Of a stretch of DNA of 64,000 bases, positions 14,401 to 28,015 are shown one piece after another (the stretch's first letter is position 1; the number at the start of each line of letters is the position of its first letter). Below the pieces are notes generated by a model. The model saw nothing but the letters and a program-made list of their open reading frames with translations. It had not been told where the DNA came from and ran no database searches. The stretch spans positions 134,740 to 198,739 of the forward strand of contig NW_019775519.1 of assembly GCF_001039355.2 (NCBI RefSeq), in the 5' to 3' direction. This stretch comes from Lingula anatina. Lineage: Eukaryota; Brachiopoda; Lingulata; Lingulida; Lingulidae. A program made the position numbers and the translations under genes.

Positions 14401-17400
14401 TGTCAGCCATATCGCGCGGTTTAATACGGAAGGACATGGTAAGACCGTGCTTGCAGAGTTCTAGGTTGGCCATGCACGTTCTGTACAGGTTTTCCAGTGT
14501 GACGAACTGGGCATTTCCATTCAGATCGACAGCGTTCCCGACATCGCCGACAACCAGATGGGCATTATTGTGCAGAATGACACTGTGTCTTGGATGTATA
14601 ACTCTGCTCCCGTCGGCATTTTCAAAAGAGAATGATTCCTTCGGGTATTTTCCTGAAGGAAAGTTTACAATCTTTAGTTTCACATAAAAGTACATCTGAA
14701 TCATTTTGTGTTGATTGTGTAATTCACTGTCACAAAAGAAATTAAAAGATAAGCCCTAGCTTTTAGTAACTTACACCACGTTATTAAAAGTGAAATAAAA
14801 AAAATACACCTTTCTTCATAATAATAGTAGTAAAATATCAAAGAAATATGTAATGAAATATTTTCAGAGATATTGGTTCTAGACCTACCTCTTTGTATAT
14901 AGTTGAAAGCAACCAAATCCTCTCGCCTGGCATACCAAATCTCCGTGTCATCAAACAAGGCATCTATGTTGTTGAAATTCCTCACATTATTTGATCTACC
15001 AATGAAGAAGTTGTTCCCTTGACTGACATAAGACGTATCAATCTGTGCGTTAGCATCGCTACCAACCAGCTCATTGTTTTTATACACAGTAAGCCCGTGT
15101 TTTGGATGCCAAGAGAACTCCAAGAATTGCCATTCATTTGTGCGTACATCAGGCAGAGTGACTCTCCAGAGTTTGTCATTTAAGCGAAAATCAGCGTACA
15201 ACATTCCCCGTTGGTAGTAAATCTGCATGCCATCTCTTCCAGATGAGAAGTAGTATGTACCTTCCAATGGGCGATTACGAATATTCATCCAAGTTGCCAT
15301 AGTGAAACCACGTTTGCAGAATGTGAGGTTGCCCAGGCATTTGTCACTATGATCGCCAAGATCGGCATACTGTCCACCATACAGGGACAGAGCGTTGTTG
15401 ATTTTGCCCGGTACGGCCACTGGATTGCCCCTAGTTAAGATGTTAAGTTTGTCGTGGACAACGCGACCGCTGCGAATGTCATCAAAAGTGATGAAAAAGT
15501 GCTCAGGCAAACCTGAAATATTGATAATGAAATTGTTTTTAATGTCCTATTTACAGTGTGCTAAATTGTATGATAATTATTTTTAAAAAGTGCCGTGAAT
15601 AAAAATGCTTTCATTATGTTAGATGTCATTCAACAAGAGTAATAAACACATCTATTTAAAAATACGATGTAAGCATATCAACAAATAAACACGAACTCAC
15701 CTCTCCTGAGATATCCAAATGCCGTCAGATAATCCCTAGGGCCATACCAGAAGTTCACCTCATCAATGGTAGCGTTGGCATACCTTTTGTCAGTCATATC
15801 CAAGTTCCCCCTACCAATATAGAACCTATCTTTCTCTGTCGTGTACACAAAGTTTTGGTCAATGTTTCTGAGGTCTGGGGACTTGTCTTGTCCTGCCATT
15901 TCGCCATTCACGTATACTTTGAGACCCCTATCGGGATGAAGGGAGAGTTCAATGAAGTACCAAGCATCTGGGTCGATTTCTCGGAGTCCGGTTGCTGGGT
16001 TGAGAGCTCGCGTCTTGGCCATCCACGTGCGAGAGGTTGTCTCCACTTTGAATACTAATTCACCGTTGATGTAAGACGCCGTGATACCGTTCAACCCCGT
16101 TGAAATGTAGTAGGTTTTATCCTTGATTTCTACCGGCTGAATCCAGAAGGTTAAAGTAACACCATGGGGACAGGCGTCAAGGTTTCCTAGGCAGTTTTCT
16201 TTGTTGACAATCTTCACCTCTGCGTGCTGTTCGTCGCCGTTCAACCACAGTGCGCCCAACACTTTGCCGTCAACGATACTGGGATTGGAGTGGATGTGTA
16301 CGGGGAAGGGGCCTGCGACACGGGTCTTGCTGAGTTTAAAGTCCAATCCAAAGAGATGACTTTGTGGTGGTCCTAGAGAAAAAATTCAGCAAGTCCGATT
16401 AGATTTCATAATATAATATTATCAAGTATATCAAGTATTATAAAGTGTGAATCTGGAGAAACATTCTTACACATCTATGTAAGAACTCATAAGCCTGACA
16501 AAAACATGAATCAAATATATGTGAAAAAATACCTCGCATAATGAAATCCAGGTCCAACAGACTCTTTCTATCAGCATACCAAATTTCAAGATCGTCAATG
16601 GTTACTGGGGCATATGGAGCAACCCTGGAATTCCCCCTCCCGATGTACATATCATGTGTAAATGACGTTGAAAGTTGTCCATTGGTGGGAGAGTTATCAC
16701 GGTCTACTTCATCGAGGTTGACGTACATACTAAGCCCCATGGTCTGACTCCAGGAGACTTCCAAGAAGTACCACTGATTCATCGCAAGGTTTCTTGCCGA
16801 AGCCTGCCAAGATTTTACCCTACCGCCTTGCGCCATCGTAACCAGAGCAGTCAGGAGTCCATTTCTGTATGTGATGGTCGTGCCGTTGCCATTATCAAAA
16901 AGAACCATACCGTTGGGCAAGCTGTCAAATTTCACCCACATGGACATATACCAGCCTTTGGTACACTTGGCGTGGTGGCCTAGGCAGGTGTCTCGGACGT
17001 CTCCAAGGGTCACGTAGTCCCGGATGCCATCCAGCTTGAGGGCGGATTCGTATTGGCCCATGACAGCAACAGGGTTACCGCCCACTGTTGCCCGTATCAG
17101 AGAACTAGGAGTTATGAGCTGGCCGCCGCTTGTGCCCTCCATTGGGAAATAGTACCGATAGTAGGGTCCTTTTATGAAATATAATGAAGGTAGTTTTAAG
17201 ATCTTTATAGAGCCTATATATGTGTCATCCCCATCAACGATAATGTATGGGTGTTTTGAGGGTTTAAAATGTTACCCATTTATTGTGTAATTACTTCGGA
17301 GATAAATAGTTGTGATAACACTAACAGTCAGTACCCCATATCGTGTTATTTTTACCCTACTCTAATTTATATGTACATGTAAAACAAAAGTTAATAATAT

Positions 17401-20400
17401 TAATTTGTAGGTATTATTTATGAAAGTAATTTTTCACTGCATATATAAGAAACCTTCTGACCTTTCTTACTCTCTCGCACATCTTTGGCCGTCATGAATT
17501 TAGACCAGAAAGTAAATTCATCCACTAGTAGTGTTCCTGTGCTGGCAGATCCCTCAGCATCGTTGGAACGACCCAAGTTAAACTTGGCGAAAGTATCAGC
17601 ATGGGTTGTGTCCAATTTGCCTTTTCTCCTCGAGGAACTGGCATGGTCAACCTGTTCTCCGTTCACATAGAGGAAAAGGCCCCGATTGCGGTCCCAAGAC
17701 GCTGCGACGTGGTACCAGCGTCCCTCCAAGACATTATCCCCCTTGACGACCCATTCTTGTGCTGCCTTGTTGCGGAATACAAATTCTATGTGACCACTAC
17801 GGTACTTCATTGCAACACCGTGGTTTTTCCTATTATGACCACCGTTGGACATATAAACTCCTTGTCGATATGGAGCATTCTTGAAATTAACCCACATTGC
17901 CACGGTATAACCTGTAAAAGGAAAACTTGATTTTAGTACATACCTCAGAGGAAGTTAACTATTGTGAAGGCGCTGGGCTCAGTAAATTATATATTTTAAA
18001 ATTTGCGCGAGAAAAAAAAAATTTTTTTTTTTGGGGGGGGGGGGGTATGAAATTATCAAAGAAATAGTTGTTCCTCTTTTGATGTCTTTTTTGTGATTAT
18101 TGGTAAACATATAAACCCCGTAAAGACGTTTTATTATGCTCCATGTACACGTTTCTGTTTTAATTAATAATGCGCGTGCCCTTTTTTTCCATGGAATGAT
18201 AAATATTATGTAGTTAACTTATAAAACTTAATTATTTTTCATCTGTATTAATATTAAGTAAACACAAATTAAGTTTTATCCAAGATTATTCTCTTGGTGC
18301 ACATACCTTGGTCGCAGAGGTCTAGGTCACCAAAACACTCTCCCTTGTGAGCCTTCCCTGACACTTCAATAGCTTGTTGCTTGTCACAATCCAATTCCAC
18401 AGCTTTGTCATCTAGAAGTCCTCTAAAGGTCTTGATGGCAGGATTACGGATAGGGATAGCGTCTAAACCAGATGGGTTATATACCTCACCGCCGATAATT
18501 TGGTTCATTGGCAGTGTATACATTGTATCTGGAAATGTACAAATGAAGGTGGCTTATAATATGGTGTAAACTATGCAAAGTGCAATTCTTTTGATGTGTT
18601 GCAAAAAAGGAAAAATTGCCTCACTGAATTTTTATTTGAAACACGTGATAAGCACAGCAAAAATGTCTATTTAAGGAGCATTCTAGACATATGTGTCTTT
18701 TGCATGTACCCCAACTATAAAAGTGGTCCACATTGACTGGCTCTCATAGGTCAATCTGCGTTTCTTACTAAGTTCAGATTGAGATTGAGAAGTTTGTGAG
18801 TGAAGGGCAGTACTTTCAAATAGGTATGAAAACCAAAACATGGATATCTGAAATATTCATTTCACAATTTAGATTAATTTAGCTGACGTTGTCATATTTT
18901 GCATGAGCTGTACGGCGGTATAATCAAATGTCGTCTGGATGACATGTACTAAGAAGCAACATTTTACTATGCAACATATAAAACACAATTATGACAGACC
19001 AGAAAGCATTCGTAACAGTCTGTTTTGGTCGTTATGATTCAGCCGGAGTGGAAGAGGTAAATGCCAACAATAATTGTCTGGAGCCAGAGATCTTCAAAAC
19101 AACTCGAGCTAGTGCCAAGAAAGTGGCAATGAGTAAAAGATTTTCCTTCGCTTCATACCCGGAGGAATCTTGAGGTAAAGATTGCGCACCAATACTCATG
19201 AATGGTCTAGTAAATAATCTACAATTCGAGGTAGAAGACTTTTTTTTCAAAACCAAGGCAATAGGGAACGAAGTTTTACTTAAAGGTAAACATGGTCCTT
19301 CTTAAAAATGTTCAAATCTGCACAACAACAAGCACCTTTTAAATTAAGGACAGTAAAGAACTACGTATATTAGGCCCTACTGTAAAAAAAGACAGGGTTT
19401 TTAAATATTCCTTTAGCAAATTTCTTCCTTCAGCATCATCTGGTGTTATATTCAAGACACTGGTTATTAAATTTAACATTTTGCAACTTTTTCAGAAGCG
19501 ATCTTACTACCCGCATGACTAATTTCTTGGTAATTTTCTGTGTTTGTATGACTAATGAGTGTTAAGTGGGTGAGAAAACCTACAGGTGTGAGCCTACTAA
19601 AGATAACCCGCAAATTACTTTTCCAGTTTGCTAAAATTGGAAAGAACGTTCTTTTGGCAAAGTTCACCTTTTTACAAGTTTCGAAACCGACAATGTAGTG
19701 ACTAAGAGTCGAGACGTTTTGGAACAAAATAGATTAAAAGAAAAAAAGGAAAAGAAAAGAAAAAAGAAATGAGAAAACGTGTATTGGGTAGAATGTTTTC
19801 GTTTCTACATTTCGTTTTAGTAATTTCCGGTATGATCAGATTGGAAAGAAAATTCTATCGGTAAAAGCTGCTGCGGTTTTCCAAGTGACTAAGAAGCACA
19901 AGATTTAGGGACAATATGCACTGAAAGAAACAAAACAAACGTAGGAAAAACGTCTTCAGTTAGATTAGTGAAAATGTCTCGACTTTGCTATCTCATATAT
20001 GATGAACTGCGATTGCGAATTTTCGCTGTTGTGAAGTTGTAAGATGTACTCTTGGGTGACTAACAGGCTGTAGATGCATACATGTGTGTAATGAAACAAA
20101 CAAAACAAAGATCCATGTCTGGGTGGTTACCTAATTCTATCTGGTATTTTATCCACTACAGCCTACTATGTGATTAACGCAATCTTGCATTCCGACATTA
20201 GAACTTTTAAGTTAAAATTGACATTCCTTCGAAAAAAATAAAATGAAACGTATTTGGAAACTTCTTAAAGTTAGTGAATAGTCTATGTGTCAAAACAAGC
20301 AATATGAAATCAAGTGTAAAACACGTTGGCATGTCGTCACAAGCAAGCCAATACAAAAAAAAGAAAGGGTCCGCTTCACAAGGCGGATTGAAATGACTCC

Positions 20401-23400
20401 GAGTTCTGCGGGTTCTTTCATACTTTGGACCCATTCAGGGTCAATGCAGAACTTATAAGGAAAGATCATTTTGTGTCAGTTGACATTGACTGCGGTTTAC
20501 ACAGCAGATCGTCACTGCGGCTTTCCCCACAAAAACCTGTTTGTCCTGTCTGAAATTCCTGTCAGTGTTTTATGCGCGAACATAATGCTGCTTCAAGTGT
20601 ATCTCAATATGTGAAGTACATGTAACTGGCGTCGTTCACACTAGAAAAGACAGGCCCAAATCCCCTTAATGAGATGAAAGCTTAGAATGAGTGGTGTGAG
20701 AAGGGAAGGTGCCAGCAACATTTGCTAGATTCAACCAAAAATTAAAGTAAAGGTTATTGTAGGAACAGATCCACTTGAATCGATTGTAAAAAACGCCCCA
20801 ACTCCTCTTCCCTTAATTACACCGTTTTCTCGAACAATCCCGTTCCCATTGTATATGTCATTTCACCTTTGGGGTGGGTCTCTGGTCAATTGGCCATCAA
20901 ATACTTACCTGTGCCCTGCGGACACGTATATGTGAAGGTGATATAGATAAAGATACCTAATTTGGTCGGTTAAGTACTACGGTTACACGTCTACGGGCAA
21001 CACTTTGCTTTGAACTATGCTCTTTCAGACCTGGGTGGTTAGATCTGATGTTATCGTTAATACGCCTTCCCTTTTCTATAGGTTGGGGCTCGGATTCCCC
21101 GTTCGACCCTTGAAAAGACGAGCAAAGTCGAGTGTCTTCCCTTGATTAATTTCACGACAAGGACTTAGCAAAGAGCTAGATGGGACTCCCATTAAATAAA
21201 TATTTTTTAAAGATATTGAAGTGGCAGACACCTAAAAACATACACATTTTGACCTTAAATTAATAATGATGATAACAGTCAGCATCCTCGTTATCATGAA
21301 TTATGCCAGTGGTGACCTGAACTATATGAAATGACCTCCACGGTATGCTTATGTATATAAAACTGTTTTAAGAGACTCACTGCCCAGGTTTATTTCACGC
21401 TGAAATGAGCCCACGTCATTTCGAAGCCGTATACTGTTTTTAGTAGAAATAAATGGTGCATAATAGGTGAAATGTCTCTTTCGAATGGCACTTAACACTT
21501 AAAAACGTATTACTATGGTGGCTGACGTTCTGCTTTTTAAAGAGTGAAGTCAATTCATTATAATCTTTGTAGATCTAAGTAAACCGCGCCTTACTGTAGT
21601 TCATTTAAAAATACGAGTATTTATCTTCCTATATATTATTTTATTTCATTCCTTTTGTTGTGCGTTTAATATAAGTTACCTTGATCTAGTGAAACACTAC
21701 CCGCATAACATATGAAAATATATAACACAGCTTGGAAAACACCAACCTCTGTTATATACCCTGGTTGCCTGGTAACAACAACTAGATAACCAGTAACAGG
21801 GATGCTGAAGAATGCAAAAAAATAATCCAAATGTGGTTCGAATCCTGAGAGCTTAACAACAAGATGTTTTCAGTTTTGTGTATCTAACTTCTTTATCGAG
21901 AAAAAAATAAAGCACGAAAAAAAAAAAAAAAGAATAAACGTGTCTTAGCGAGTCTGTGCAGTCTATGTCACTGTTATTAGAAATCATCCGGTGTACTATC
22001 CCCACGCCAACCCCAAGGTAGAAATATTGAATATTTGAATGAATAAACAGCCATTTGATAGTGTTGAATTCACCTCTGCCTCTATTGCCATAATTTATTT
22101 TCGTACCAGAAATAAGTGGTGATGAGTAGTTAGCTACAGAGAAACCTGTCCGTAATATTTCGACAATGTTGATATTTCTATTTTTACGCCAGGTAGTATA
22201 GGTATATCAAGCTGACTGTGCTTATAATCACCTGCCTGTGATGCTTCTGTAATGGTTGTTGCTTGTATTTTTGAAACAGGGGATTCCTGCCTGAAAATCT
22301 GCTCGTTATTTTTTCAAGTGCTTTTTACATTGCAGAAATGCTGAGAGTAGCATTAGTACTGTGCCGTTGGCAAATTGACACCGAATGACCTCGTACTTTA
22401 TCAGTGCTTGTCGATTTGCCAAAAAGGTTCTATGGTGTTTGTTGTTGCACCTGCCTTCCCACTCCCTGAATCCACCTTGAAAGGAAACCCCTCGCCCACG
22501 CACGCGGACACTCACTGGTTCTACATGTAGGCCTAAATGTAGTTTATCTCAACCAACCACGGTTAGATGCTATAATGGAAATTTAGACTACTGAACGGCT
22601 TGCTTTCTCTTTAAAATATAAGTATTACATACTCTATAGCTAATAAATAAAGGCCAAGCTGATATGTTGTGAATTCTGACACAAGTGGATTCATCAAAAT
22701 TTCGAAGAAAAGTAGTTAAATATCACATAACGAATCTTTTCTAGTCAGTTTTTTCCAAAAGAAAAAACAAAGTGAAATAATTACTACGAAAAGCTGATCT
22801 TCACATTTATACATTTTCTTTATAATTTCACCCTTATCTAGGCTTTGGCTTCGATTTTGACATGATGTGGACCACACAAAGTGGTTATTATATGATTCAT
22901 TCCTGTATCGGAACTGTTTTAGTGTACACTGTAGAAGGCAAACCTCGCAAATTCTAAGAATGCGCTGTAGCGCTCTCAGGAAATCATAACCCTTACAACA
23001 GAGACTCTGGAAATACCATTCAAGACCCTTTTTATCTTCAAAAATCCTTTACAGTTAAGTTTTTCAACTTAAGAGCAATGTTTCTTTAATGAATACAAGC
23101 AATTAGCTTTAATCAGGTTAAAGTATTTTATTTTCATTCTCCCATTACTACCTTGGATGTAGTTTGCAAACACGTGTTCGTTTGACATTTAAATTCCGCT
23201 GGAAACGTGGCGTGGAAGATGTGATAGGACAGGCAGGGCGTTAAAAAGAGATGAATCCTTTGCCAATTTAGACTGAGTTTCAAGAGACGCTTTGCCTGAC
23301 CTTAAAGCCTTATTAGAATTCTGCTCATTCCCTGACAGGGGCAATATATTCCAGGCGTATTTACCTTAGACATCCGTCTTCACGCGACCCATTCATCCAG

Positions 23401-25764
23401 CCTGCGTTTTCTCGCGGGGGACGTTGAGGAGAAATGCAACCAATGTAACTGTCCTTCAGATGATCGATTCGAGAGTCCACGAGGGTCCAAGGCAAAGACA
23501 AACGAAAGTGCGTTGTGTGTGAAAGTTTTTTATACGTGATATTCTTAAGCAAGAAACTTGACAAGATCGGTATTATTTGATATTTGATGTATCAAAGTCA
23601 TTAAACGTGGGGCCTACAATCCAGAGCGTCTTATTAGAATTTTGCTCACGCATTGTGGTACAAGAATATTTGAAAAGGTATTCAGGTTTGGGCGGAAAAA
23701 ATAAACCTTCGGATGTGAGATTTTTCAACATTGTAAGACCAATATCAATGTTGAACATTGGTAAACGTACTTAAATTTACACCTTTTTTATATGAATATT
23801 GTATGAAAATATCCAATCCCAGGCTCTCGGTTTGAGAAACTGAACAGCTTAACGCAACTTGATACATATTGTGAAAAGGTATTCAAGCGTCATTTTTCAG
23901 CCTTAAGCAACCAAACTCGTTTTATATAATTTGATATGTTTTCTTTGTAAAAGACAGCGTTAGGTGCAGATTGATTTGTAGACATAAGAAACCATTTACT
24001 CGTCACGGTTATTATCTGTTGAGCGCAGGCAGAGGTGACATAAGGGATGGGCACATTTAACATACAGTCTAAAACACGTAATCTCATTACACCAAGACAA
24101 CTTTTTGGCCTGCACTTTTGGCAAGCTCTGACTGCTTGTTCAAGCAAAAAGGCCTGGCCAGTTATGATAAAGGGAGACAAACATATAGGCCAGGTATATT
24201 TCAAAACAAGCCTTTAAGGGAACTTTGAATGAGAACTCCCCAAACTGGTTTTCCTGCATACCAGCCATATTTCCATTAGCTTCAATTTGAACGATTTTAG
24301 ACTAGAGCATACTTTTAAATAGCCTTCTAAAGTCATATTCCATTCAAATTGCACTCTGAGTAGGGTATTTATGACAAACGAACCATTGCAAACTTATCAA
24401 TCTTTGACGGAAAAATGTTTGGCCTTTAAAAGCATATATACAACTTTGATTGATTACAGATTCACTTTGGTTGAAAATTCTATAAAATTGGCATATTTAC
24501 GAGGGCATGGTAACTTGTGTGGATTTCTTTTTTTAAAATTGAACCAAAAGATTTTGTATTTATAGTAAATGTAAACCAGATGTGCCCGAATACACGTGAA
24601 AAAGGTCTCTCTAAAGTTAGTTAACATGCACCCGGGTGTGTTGATGGCCCGGTGACAGGATTCATAACTCCTAATGATGGAACGCACCGGTAACCGCGGA
24701 CTGTTAAGGATACACACACCTTCGGTGTCGCGAAGAGAAGTCATTGTTTTTAAACCGGACGAGTACTTGTTTTAAGGGCGTCGTTACATATTTGTCACCC
24801 AGACGGCGTGCCTCTATTAAAGAAAAAGAGTATTGCGTGTAAGGATTATTCAGTACTATTAATTTTTTTCTCCACCGTGTAAAAGTCAATCGATGAAGCA
24901 TGAATGTCAATGTCGACCTCTTTTTCGTGGTGTATAGCTTGTCTGACTTAATATAACAACCATTACGTGAAGTCATTTTCAGCGAGTTAGCTATCATTCA
25001 GAGTTGCTGAACGGTAAAAAACAGGACTGTGAGAGTTTTGGGTCATGTTTTTTTGCGTGGGGCAACTGTTTTTGTAACTTCGCCTTTTCTGGCGCAATAG
25101 GAGTTTACTGTTTTGATAAGTATTATGCACAAGTGGTGATGCATGTCGCACTCTTTCTGTTTTCCAATTTCACTTGATTAAACCCATCCATTTGCTGCAT
25201 GTTGCGGACGGTAATTTTAAAAAGGTGGCTAAATTATGCGTAATTTAAGTTGTCGGTAACCTGGATCAAAATATATCTTTAACAAATGAAATGTTCTCCA
25301 TAAAGGCACATTTTGCACTAAACGCAAACTACTGTCCCAAAAGATCGGTGAGGAAGTAGGCAACACAAATAAATCAAATTTCACTCTCTACTCTGCAGTA
25401 CCTGACGATGATTGTTCTAATAGCATTTAAATCGAAACCGTTTGTTTCTGCATTTTTTGCCATTTGGGGGATTTCATATTCGACGTTACTGAACAGCAGG
25501 TTAAGACAATACAGCACAGAAAACGCGAATCCTACTGTTTTAAAATTTACTAGTCTCCATAGAGTGCTGACACATTTGTTTACCGACAGCTAACTAGACG
25601 TTCTTTTAAGAACGAAAAAACATATCATTTAAAATAGGAGCCAAACACAAAACCTCTTTTAACTAGTGTTCTAGTATAGATGAAATAACTCTTATATCAT
25701 ATGCTTAGATGAATATGAAATAACTTCGCCGACCCCTTTTCCTCTCTCTCGCTCCACCTTTTTA

Positions 25765-25842
<78 letters not shown>

Positions 25843-26158
25843 TGATTATTTCAAGGAGTACATCAAAACGCCTTTCTCACTGTGCCAGGCACGGGTCTCT
25901 GCCGCAACCCTTTATTTCCACGTATTGAGCTCTCATAAGTTATTAAATAAATCCCCATAAAGACGCGGGGCTCCGCGTGCTCTAACTACTGGTTTGATGT
26001 CAAGCAACGGCAGTTACTTTTTATCTAAATGTTGCGTAACTGCTGATGCCGTGACCTTAAAGGTGTGGCCTTTGCTGGTAATTTAAGCACTGGCAGACGT
26101 CTCCTGGAACGTCAATCAAAAACATGTGAACCGCTGTCCAAAAAGTTTCTCCGTCAGC

Positions 26159-26200
<42 letters not shown>

Positions 26201-27835
26201 ATTCGGAAAATTTTGTTGAGATACAAGGAGAGCAGCACTTAGCTTTCAGTTCGAACAATTTAGTTGTTTCGTTGCCAAAATAAAACGCCAACAGTTTGGT
26301 CAACGGCGGCTAAGTGAACATGATATATGGGGAAAAGTAATAGGGGTACAGTGTACTGGAATTTGTATAACCTTTTAACGAATAATCAGCCTGCCATGGG
26401 TTTTCGGTATAAGAGGGGCATGACATATACATTTTCTTGTTTTTATATAATATAATATATAACGCATGAGAGAGACAATAGGCACTTATGCACAGGACTC
26501 AGATATAAAGAAACACACTGTATACTTCATCTTGTATTCAGGCGCAATAATTTAGAATAAATCTAGATTCAAACGACCTGTTACAAAATATCTACAACTG
26601 GAGTAAGTGGACGTTGTCCTTATTCAGCAAACAATTAATCACTCTTTAAGAGTTCAGGAGAAGGTTAAGCAGCCGATGAAAATAATGTTGTCGCATTGCC
26701 TCAGGTATAGTGTATGGTAGTCCGCTTACTGGCCCAACCCTACGACTAATGGTCAATTTGACTAATAGAAATAGAAATATGAGAAGCAAAAGGCGTCATA
26801 TTCCATTTTCTTGTATTAAGTTTACAATCTTTATTTGCTTATTTGATACCTAAATACTTCTGGAGTTTTTTTTACTTATACTTTCTTTTCTTAGGGAATT
26901 TTAAAAATGAAGAAAATGCAATGTCTTGTTACTTCGAACAACCATCACTTTTTGTCGACAACAAATCGTTTTAGACAGTTTCTATTGCATGCAAATGAGG
27001 CAAACTTAAATATTACGTGCTCTTGTGCAATCCACCGAGACAAAAGGTCTGTTTTGTTTTCTTTAAAAAACTCAGACGTTTTAACACAGTGTGAACGCAG
27101 GTCGGTTGTTTCTGTAGGCAAAAACCCCATATCACATGTCAGGCAAACGCCACCATTGTTTGTTACAGGCTTCAATATTTACGTATTACTGTTGAAGAGG
27201 ACTTGAAGTATTTACATTTCTGGTTCTGAGATGGCTTGGCACATTAAGTAATTTTCTGTTACTATTTTGATGCCAGTTCTATAACGTTTTAATTCTTGTA
27301 ATTTCAGAAACGGCGCTTGAAGCAGTTTATAGTTATGTCAAAATACAGCAGGGAATCGTTTCGTCTTGTTTTCTTAAGTTATCTCGCAGTTATTCAAATG
27401 CCTGTATTTAATGAATCAAGAGAAGTATTTTGAGGCTGAAGCTCAGGTATGCTGAGGGCATTCCGAAGAAAAAAATGGGCAATTTAATGAAATGTGCGTT
27501 CCTTTTCCATACAGTTAAGCTCTGTATTACCTGGCTCGGCAAATAAGGTAAAGGGGAAGTATGCGTTCAGAAGATGAAAGGTAAAAGTCTAGTATCCTTG
27601 TAGCTGTACTAAGTGGAAGATGTCAATTCTCTGTTTACATTCATTCAATAAATATATCTTAATACTTCACTGGGGTGTTTAATATTGTATGAATGGAGGT
27701 GCAATAAGTAGTCCATGCTGACATATGAACATTCTGTTCTTCTTCTCCTTAATGCTACCCTCTCTCTCATACTTGTATCTTCATTCGTTCATTCTCTCTA
27801 TCATAAAATTGAAATCACTCATACAGCGAAAGTTA

Positions 27836-27875
<40 letters not shown>

Positions 27876-27974
27876 AGTTATTGGTGTTGGGAAACAATTT
27901 TGTAGGCTGGGTCTGCATTTGGGCAGGGGATTTGAGACATTTGAATCGTGGTTGAGATCCCTGGCGGGACTGGC

Positions 27975-28015
<41 letters not shown>

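Noticed and set aside
23361-23564. Minus-strand ORF with a LamG-like SYIGCIS string and good donor, in intron 1
   Set aside because: The exon would leave two extra bases and cannot join exon 2 in phase. No acceptor and no other LamG motif, so chance or at most a non-coding exon.
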